Origin: JBDNIO01 sp041688215
Lineage (GTDB): Bacteria; Pseudomonadota; Gammaproteobacteria; Nevskiales; Salinisphaeraceae
Direction: 5' to 3'
Length of the DNA stretch: 27,349 nucleotides
NCBI GenBank assembly: GCA_041688215.1
Contig: JBDNIO010000148.1
Coordinates: 1 to 27,349 of the forward strand
Shown: piece by piece, positions 22,042 to 27,349 of the stretch
Layout: every line of letters starts with the position of its first letter
Position numbering within the stretch: the first letter of the stretch is position 1
Notes under the pieces: model-generated
What the model saw: only the letters and a program-made list of their open reading frames with translations
Databases searched by the model: none
Told to the model about the DNA's origin: nothing
Program-made: the position numbers and the translations under genes

Positions 22042-22088
22042 AGTTGATTGAATAAGTATTCGGTCGGCGCATGGTACTCATCCAGCGA

Positions 22089-22883
22089 TCATGCCCACAA
22101 CATTCGTACCCCGACAACAACCAGCAGAATGGCAAATACGCGGCGTAGCGCGGATGCGGGCAACCGATGGGCCAGCGCCGCACCCAGCGGAGTAAATACC
22201 AGACTGGCGGCAACAATGCCCCCGGTGGCTGTGAAGTTGATGTAGCCGAGGCTGGCGGGCCCGGCGCCGGCCAGACCCCAACCCGTCAGCATAAAGCCCA
22301 GCGCACCGGCCCAGGCTATGGGCATACCGCAGGCCGAAGAGGTGCCCACCGCGCGCTGCATTGCCACGTTGCACCAGTTCAGAAACGGCACCGTCAGGGA
22401 GCCGCCACCAATGCCTATCAATGAAGAAAGCCCGCCAATGGCTGTCCCCGCGGTGCCCAGACCCACACGGCCTGGCACTTGCCGGTGCGCCGCCGGTTGC
22501 ACATTGGCGAACATGCGCGCCGCCACTACCAGGGCGGCGATACCAACCATCCGCTGCAGCGCCAGGCTGGAAAGATGATGCGCCAGCACCGCACCCAGCG
22601 CCGCGCCCAAAAGCAACCCCGGCAGCATCCGGCGGAAAATCTGCCAGTCAACGGCGCCTCGGCGGTGATGCGCCCAGGCGGAATTCAGCGAGATTACCGA
22701 AATACAGGCCAAAGAAGTCCCGACCGCCACCTGGCTTAGAATGGCCGCATCCACACCAATACGCGGCAACAGGAAAATCAGCGCCGGCACAATGACCATG
22801 CCACCGCCAATGCCCAGTAAACCGGCCAACAGCCCGGCACAGGCGCCAGTAGCCGCGAAGGCGATAAATGAAGTTAGCATCAC
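22089..22883 (-). CDS. TauE/SafE family membrane permease
   Basis: The 264-residue protein is almost entirely hydrophobic, with about eight membrane spans. It shows the two glycine-rich repeats of the TauE/SafE (DUF81) family: GLLAGLLGIGGGMVIVPAL near the N-terminus and GGLSSLIGIGGGSLTVPFLN in the middle. Members export sulfite, sulfoacetate or related sulfur compounds, but the substrate cannot be read from sequence. Two adjacent ATG codons are possible starts. It is divergent from slt (122 bases apart) and followed by the patatin gene. No sulfur-metabolism genes are nearby to narrow the substrate. Confidence 0.88.
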   Translation of the reverse strand: MMLTSFIAFAATGACAGLLAGLLGIGGGMVIVPALIFLLPRIGVDAAILSQVAVGTSLACISVISLNSAWAHHRRGAVDWQIFRRMLPGLLLGAALGAVLAHHLSSLALQRMVGIAALVVAARMFANVQPAAHRQVPGRVGLGTAGTAIGGLSSLIGIGGGSLTVPFLNWCNVAMQRAVGTSSACGMPIAWAGALGFMLTGWGLAGAGPASLGYINFTATGGIVAASLVFTPLGAALAHRLPASALRRVFAILLVVVGVRMLWA

Positions 22884-23004
22884 GCAAGTCTAGCAGGACG
22901 GTTAGCGTGAGTTATCTGGATAAACCGGCGCTCTAACATTGCAGTCATCGGGTACACTGCGTAGCCGAGGGGCCGATTTACAACCATTGCCAAGCGTGAA
23001 GCGT

Positions 23005-24924
23005 ATGCGAGTTTTATTTCTGCTGATGTTGTTGCCGCTGTCGGTACTGGCGCAAGAGGCAAACCTCGAAACCCAGCGCGAAAAATTCATTCCGATGCTC
23101 AATGCCGCTGAAAACGGCAATCTGCAAAGCCACCCGCAAACCGCCGCCAGCCTGGCGGGGTATCCGCTCTACGATTATCTGCTAAGCGCTGACCTGGTGT
23201 GGCGGCTGCGCCATGGTGCCAGCACGCAGTTGGACGGAGAGATCGAGAACTTTATAGACCAGCATCCGCGCCTGCCGCCCACGGACGCCCTGCGCAGCCG
23301 CTGGATTTTCAGCCTGGCGCGGCGGGGTCAATGGTCTGCCGTACAGCGCTTAACCCAGGGCGCCGAAGACACCAGCCTGAAGTGCCTTAATCTGCGCTCG
23401 CGTATCGCCTTGCAGCAAATGTCCGGCGTGGCTGAAGACGCCGCAGCGTTATGGCTGGTGGGCAAAAGCCAGCCCGACGCCTGCGACGCCGTATTTTCCT
23501 GGATGCAGGCAAACGGCCAACTCACCCCGGCGCGCATCCTGGAACGTGCCCGTCTTGCGGTGGTGGAACGCGACAGCGGCCTGGCGAGCTATCTGGCGCG
23601 CAAGCTGGAGGGCCCCGCGCAGGATACGGTGCAACGCTGGGTTGCCCTGTTGGCCAGCCCGGTAGACATCAAATTCGTGCCCGCGCTGGATCCGGATGTG
23701 GCCGTTGCGGTATTCAAGCGCCTTGCAATGCAGAATGCGGACGCCGCGGCGCAGTCCTATTCAAAACTGGTTGAGCGTTTGAATCTGGGCCCGGGCCAGG
23801 TTTATGAGATGCGCCGCTATCTAGGCCTGTTGTACGCGCAAAACCGTCGCCCCGAAGCACTTGCCTGGTTTGAGCGCATGGACGACACGCGCATGGATGA
23901 CTATTTCCGCGAGTGGCGGATTCGCGCCGCGTTGTTACACGGGCGCTGGGAGCTGGCACTGGACTGGATTGATAAATTACCGCCGGCCCAGGCCAAGGAT
24001 GAGACCTGGCGCTACTGGCACGCCCGCGCGTTAGGAGAACTGGGCCGGGATCAGGAAGCCAACGCGGCTTTCAGCGCCCTGGCCCAAGAGCGTTCCTACT
24101 ACGGCTATCTGGCGGCCGACCGGATTGGCGCAGACTACAGCTTCAACTCGCAGCCCCTGCGCTCGAATGCGGCACTGGCTGCGCAACTGGCGGCTGACCC
24201 TGCCGTGGCCCGTGCGCGTGAGCTGCATGCGCTGGAATTGAATGTTGCCGCCAACCGGGAATGGAATGTCGTAACCGCCGACCAGCCGGCGACGATGCTG
24301 CGTGAAGCCGCCCTGCTCGCGCACCAGTGGGGATGGCATTTTCAGGCCATTGTTACCCTGGCAAAAAGCGATTACTGGGACGATCTGGACATCCGCTATC
24401 CGCTGGTTTATACCGATCTGGTAGGTAAGTATGCACGTAGCAACCGGCTGGACCCGGCCTACGCGCTTGCCATTATTCGCACCGAAAGCCTGTTCATGCC
24501 GGCGGTGCATTCGCCCGCGAATGCCGTGGGGCTGATGCAGCTATTGCCGGCTACCGCGCGCGCGGTGGCCAAGGATATTGGCGCGGCGCGCCCCAGCACT
24601 GATGATCTGGAAATGCCGGCCACGAACATACCGCTGGGCACAGCTTATTTGCGTCAGCAACTGGATCGGTTCGACAACAATCTGGCGCTGGCCTCGGCGG
24701 CCTACAACGCCGGGCCGCATCGCGTGAGCCGCTGGCTCAAGGAAGTGCAAAAGCCGGTGGCGGCCGACGTTTGGGTTGAAAACATCCCCTACACTGAAAC
24801 CCGCGGTTATGTGCAACGCGCGATGTCGCATATGACCGTGTTTCAGGCGCGACTCGAGCAAGACATTACGCGCGTGAATCAGCGTATTTCACCGATTTCC
24901 GCAGACAGCGAAACAAGGCCATGA
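23005..24924 (+). CDS. slt: Soluble lytic murein transglycosylase (Slt70-like)
   Basis: Slt cleaves peptidoglycan glycan strands in the periplasm, leaving 1,6-anhydro ends. Starting at the ATG at 23005 (a GTG at 22996 in frame is also possible) it has 639 residues and a signal peptide (MRVLFLLMLLPLSVLAQ). A long alpha-superhelical U-domain of repeated helices occupies about residues 25-450. The C-terminal GEWL domain shows the catalytic Glu494 in AIIRTESLFMPAVHSPANAV, then GLMQLLPATARAVAKD and ASAAYNAGPHRVSRWL. The length is comparable to E. coli Slt70 (645). Its stop overlaps the next start (ATGA), so the three genes slt, NDUFA9-like and cca are probably one transcript. Confidence 0.94.
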   Translation: MRVLFLLMLLPLSVLAQEANLETQREKFIPMLNAAENGNLQSHPQTAASLAGYPLYDYLLSADLVWRLRHGASTQLDGEIENFIDQHPRLPPTDALRSRWIFSLARRGQWSAVQRLTQGAEDTSLKCLNLRSRIALQQMSGVAEDAAALWLVGKSQPDACDAVFSWMQANGQLTPARILERARLAVVERDSGLASYLARKLEGPAQDTVQRWVALLASPVDIKFVPALDPDVAVAVFKRLAMQNADAAAQSYSKLVERLNLGPGQVYEMRRYLGLLYAQNRRPEALAWFERMDDTRMDDYFREWRIRAALLHGRWELALDWIDKLPPAQAKDETWRYWHARALGELGRDQEANAAFSALAQERSYYGYLAADRIGADYSFNSQPLRSNAALAAQLAADPAVARARELHALELNVAANREWNVVTADQPATMLREAALLAHQWGWHFQAIVTLAKSDYWDDLDIRYPLVYTDLVGKYARSNRLDPAYALAIIRTESLFMPAVHSPANAVGLMQLLPATARAVAKDIGAARPSTDDLEMPATNIPLGTAYLRQQLDRFDNNLALASAAYNAGPHRVSRWLKEVQKPVAADVWVENIPYTETRGYVQRAMSHMTVFQARLEQDITRVNQRISPISADSETRP

Positions 24925-25877
24925 GCAACGAAACCCAACCACATCACCTTGGCGTTCTGGGCGGTACCGGATTTGTCGGCCGCGCGCTGTGCGCCCGTCT
25001 GGTTGCGCAAGGCCACCGGGTGCGCGTGCTCACCCGCGATGCCAAGGCGCATGCCGATATGGCGCAGGGTGAAAAGCTGGCGCTGGTCGAGGGCGACACC
25101 CAGAGTTTTGATTTCCTGGCCGAACAACTGGCCGAATGCGACGTCGCCATCAACCTGATCGGAATTCTGAATGAACGGGGCCACAGCGGGCGTGAATTCC
25201 GCGCCCTGCACGCCGAACTCCCGCGCACTTTTGCCCGCGCCTGCCGCCAGGCCGGTGTGGGCCGCGTACTGCACATGAGTGCCCTGGGCGCTCAGGCAGG
25301 CAGCGCACCCAGCCGTTACCTGCGCTCGAAAGGCGAAGGCGCCAACGCACTGCAGGTAGAACTGGGCAGCAAGATTCCCTGGACCATTTTCTGCCCCTCG
25401 GTTATTTTCGGCCCCGGCGACAGTTTTACCAATCGCTTCGCCAGCCTGCTGCGATTCATGCCGGGCGTGTTTCCCCTGGCCTGTCCCAACGCCCGTTTCG
25501 CGCCCGTTTATATTTACGATGTAGTCGAGGCCTTCGTGCGCGCGCTAGATCGCGAAGACAGCCACCAGCAGCGTTATCAGCTTTGCGGCGCGCGTGAATA
25601 CAGTCTGCGCGAAGTGGTGGAATATCTTGCGGTGGTAAGTGAACGCAGGCGTCGTATTATCGGTTTGTCGGATCGTCTCTCGCGCATGCAGGCGGCGGTG
25701 ATGGAATTCGTGCCGGGCAAGCCCTTTTCCCGCGACAATTATCTGTCGCTGCAAATCGACAGCACTTGCGATGCCGACAGCGGCGAGCCGGGCTTCCAGG
25801 CGCTGGGCATCACGCCGACGCCAATGGAAAAAATCGTGCCTGAATATCTGGCGCCTGATACGAAACCGGCCGCCTGA
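24921..25877 (+). CDS. NAD(P)-binding protein, complex I NDUFA9 / atypical SDR family
   Basis: The 318-residue protein begins with a Rossmann nucleotide-binding loop, LGVLGGTGFVGRALCARLVA. Further conserved stretches are DVAINLIGILNERG, VGRVLHMSALGAQAGSAPSRYLRSKGEGA, and IFCPSVIFGPGDSFTNRFA. These fit the atypical extended SDR group that includes the NDUFA9 subunit of complex I and similar bacterial proteins. The active-site YxxxK of classical SDRs appears as YLRSK, so catalysis is not excluded. Bacterial members commonly lie between slt and cca in gammaproteobacteria; their substrate is not known. It overlaps slt by 4 bases and shares one base with the start of cca (TGATG). Confidence 0.87.
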   Translation: MSNETQPHHLGVLGGTGFVGRALCARLVAQGHRVRVLTRDAKAHADMAQGEKLALVEGDTQSFDFLAEQLAECDVAINLIGILNERGHSGREFRALHAELPRTFARACRQAGVGRVLHMSALGAQAGSAPSRYLRSKGEGANALQVELGSKIPWTIFCPSVIFGPGDSFTNRFASLLRFMPGVFPLACPNARFAPVYIYDVVEAFVRALDREDSHQQRYQLCGAREYSLREVVEYLAVVSERRRRIIGLSDRLSRMQAAVMEFVPGKPFSRDNYLSLQIDSTCDADSGEPGFQALGITPTPMEKIVPEYLAPDTKPAA

Positions 25878-27088
25878 TGCAAACCTGGCTGGTGGGCGGC
25901 GCAGTGCGGGATCGCTTGCTGGGCCTGGAAGTATCAGACCGCGACTGGGTCGTGGTCGGCGCCACGCCAGAAAAAATGACCGGGCAGGGGTTTCGTCCCG
26001 TGGGCGCGGACTTCCCGGTTTTTCTGCATCCCGAAACCGGCGAGGAATATGCACTGGCACGCACCGAGCGTAAATCCGGCAAGGGTTATCACGGGTTTGT
26101 TTTTCATACCGGCGAAGACGTGTCCCTGGAAGACGATTTACAGCGCCGCGACCTCACCATTAATTCCATTGCCGAGGACGCCAACGGCAATCTGACCGAC
26201 CCCTGTGGTGGCCAGCGCGATATCGAAAACCGCGTATTGCGGCACGTTTCGCCGGCGTTCGTGGAAGACCCGGTGCGGGTTCTGCGCCTGGCGCGCTACT
26301 ACGCCCGCTTCAAGCCGCTGGGTTTTTCGGTAGCGCCGGAAACGCTGGCGCTGCTCACGCAGATGGTGGACAACGGCGAGATAGACCACCTGGTGCCCGA
26401 GCGGGTGTGGGCAGAAGCCCAGCGCAGCCTGGCGCTGCCACAACCGCAGCACTTTTTTGAACTGCTGCGCGAATGCGGCGCGCTGGCAAGAATATTTCCC
26501 GAGCTCGACGCGCTTTTTGGCGTACCGCAGCCGGCAGCGCATCATCCGGAAATCGATACCGGCGTGCATACCTTAATGGCCCTGGCCCAGGCCGCACGTT
26601 TGCAGGCATCAACCGCGGCGCGCTATGCGGTGCTTTGCCACGACTACGGCAAGGCGCTAACCCCGCCCGAAAAACTGCCCAGTCATCATGGGCATGAACA
26701 AGCCGGACTGGCCCGCGTTGAGCAATGCAGCCAACGCCTGGGGGTACCACGCGAGTTTCGTGAAATCGCGTTGCTGGTCACCCGCTGGCATTTGCACGTA
26801 CATCGCGCGGATGAGCTGAAACCCGCTACCCTGCTGAAAGTGCTGGAAGCCGCGGATGCGTTTCGCCGACCAGAACGGCTGGAACAGTTGCTGATTGCTT
26901 GTGAGGCTGATGCGCGCGGCCGCACGGGCTTGGCCGAGCGGGATTATCCGCAGCCGAAACGGTTTCATGCGGCGCTGGCCGCAGCAGCAAAAATCGACGC
27001 CCAGGCCATCGTAGCCAGTGGCAAGCGTGGGCCGCAAGTTGGCGAGGAACTGCGCCGCCAGCGCGTCCATGCGATAGGGAGCTGCTGA
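25877..27088 (+). CDS. cca: Multifunctional CCA-adding tRNA nucleotidyltransferase with HD domain
   Basis: Cca adds or repairs the 3' CCA of tRNAs without a template. The 403-residue class II enzyme opens with WLVGGAVRDRLLGLEVSDRDWVVVG (Asp21 and Asp23 bind metal), continues with QRRDLTINSIAED, and has the neck motif EDPVRVLRLARYYARF. The C-terminal HD domain has His255-Asp256 in LCHDYGKALTPP and a further HHGHE, giving phosphatase and phosphodiesterase activity as in E. coli (412 residues). The start codon shares its A with the preceding TGA stop, a one-base overlap that implies coupled translation. A degenerate copy of the composite repeat starts at its 3' end. Confidence 0.96.
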   Translation: MQTWLVGGAVRDRLLGLEVSDRDWVVVGATPEKMTGQGFRPVGADFPVFLHPETGEEYALARTERKSGKGYHGFVFHTGEDVSLEDDLQRRDLTINSIAEDANGNLTDPCGGQRDIENRVLRHVSPAFVEDPVRVLRLARYYARFKPLGFSVAPETLALLTQMVDNGEIDHLVPERVWAEAQRSLALPQPQHFFELLRECGALARIFPELDALFGVPQPAAHHPEIDTGVHTLMALAQAARLQASTAARYAVLCHDYGKALTPPEKLPSHHGHEQAGLARVEQCSQRLGVPREFREIALLVTRWHLHVHRADELKPATLLKVLEAADAFRRPERLEQLLIACEADARGRTGLAERDYPQPKRFHAALAAAAKIDAQAIVASGKRGPQVGEELRRQRVHAIGSC

Positions 27089-27190
27089 AAAACATGATTT
27101 TTCGGCATTTACCGCTTGGCACAGGGATGTGCCAACCCTTATATATTTACTAGCTAGTACCCATCCATAAACGGACATATTTTTCAGATT
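27083..27190. repeat. Composite intergenic repeat, copy 3, after cca
   Basis: TGCTGAAAAA (27083-27092) and TTTTTCGGCA a few bases later form an eroded version of the first stem. The exact 24-mer at 27112-27135 (CCGCTTGGCACA... with GGGA loop) matches copy 2 and is followed by an AT-rich CCTTATATATTT. The right end, near CCATCCATAAACGGACAT and ATTTTTCAG (to 27187), is a diverged form of the end shared by copies 1 and 2. Its left edge covers the last cca codons. It probably ends the slt-cca transcript. Confidence 0.65.
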
Positions 27191-27349
27191 GATCGTAACA
27201 CTCTGCCCTATTTTCATCGCAGCCACACATACAATGCATGCCTTTTACGGTTTACCGTCAACGTTTGCTCTGAAACGACCAAAACTCTTGCATTTGGGCA
27301 TACCTGTCCATGGGAATGCTGGTTCCCATCCCCACCCGCCGTGCTCAGC
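27191..27349. other. Terminal intergenic stretch with no clear gene
   Basis: I see no gene that can be supported in these bases. There is a short minus-strand frame at 27258-27329 (MGTSIPMDRYAQMQEFWSFQ plus three residues and a stop), with an in-frame GTG at 27335 as an alternative start. A 7-bp hairpin ATGGGAA/TTCCCAT lies at 27310-27316 and 27323-27329. Both may belong to a repeat or mobile fragment continuing past the window edge. Confidence 0.4.

Overview
The window looks like core chromosome of a gammaproteobacterium of fairly high G+C content. I judge this from gene order (rsmB-fmt-def facing lysM-dprA-smg-topA, hisBHAF, slt followed by an NDUFA9-like gene and cca), from an OxyR whose redox cysteines fall exactly at 199 and 208, and from a perfect gammaproteobacterial-type LexA box. 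A lineage near Chromatiales or Xanthomonadales is plausible, but the family cannot be fixed from this sequence alone.

Layout. 1-1141 (minus) is the start of a TRAP transporter operon: a TakP-like binding lipoprotein and the first codons of the small permease, with a pair of operator-like repeats upstream. 1245-1479 holds a minus-strand terminator with no obvious gene to serve, only a doubtful 62-codon ORF. 1487-4816 (plus) is dtd-hisB-hisH-hisA-hisF, covering tRNA proofreading and the middle of histidine synthesis. 4823-6345 (minus) has a small coiled-coil protein and a Y-family DNA polymerase under a predicted SOS promoter. 6463-9323 (minus) is def-fmt-rsmB, with def and fmt separated by an inverted heptamer repeat. 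9413-15960 (plus) is lysM-dprA, a 159-bp palindromic MITE-like insertion, smg, topA, purE and tsaC.

15990-16989 is a visibly more AT-rich islet: a HigBA-type toxin-antitoxin pair, then what looks like the 3' stump of a second toxin gene, then its likely antitoxin, an MqsA/YgiT-type zinc-finger protein. 17067-17984 is hemF. 17992-19264 (minus) encodes two related lipoproteins, one with an OmpA peptidoglycan-binding domain, divergent from oxyR (19427-20395). 20593-22883 (minus) has a patatin-like phospholipase and a TauE/SafE permease. 23005-27088 (plus) is the tightly overlapping slt, NDUFA9-like and cca run. The last 260 bases hold a repeat copy and no clear gene.

Most genes are housekeeping: translation initiation and tRNA/rRNA maturation (fmt, def, rsmB, tsaC, dtd, cca), cell-wall turnover (slt, OmpA and LysM lipoproteins), DNA topology and repair (topA, dprA, Y-polymerase), haem, histidine and purine synthesis. 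I found no convincing wholly new multigene system. The more interesting material is between the genes: a three-copy composite repeat that sits at gene 3' ends and probably acts as a terminator, the MITE inserted in the centre of a perfect palindrome at the dprA stop codon, the eroded toxin-antitoxin junction, and the orphan terminator near 1260.
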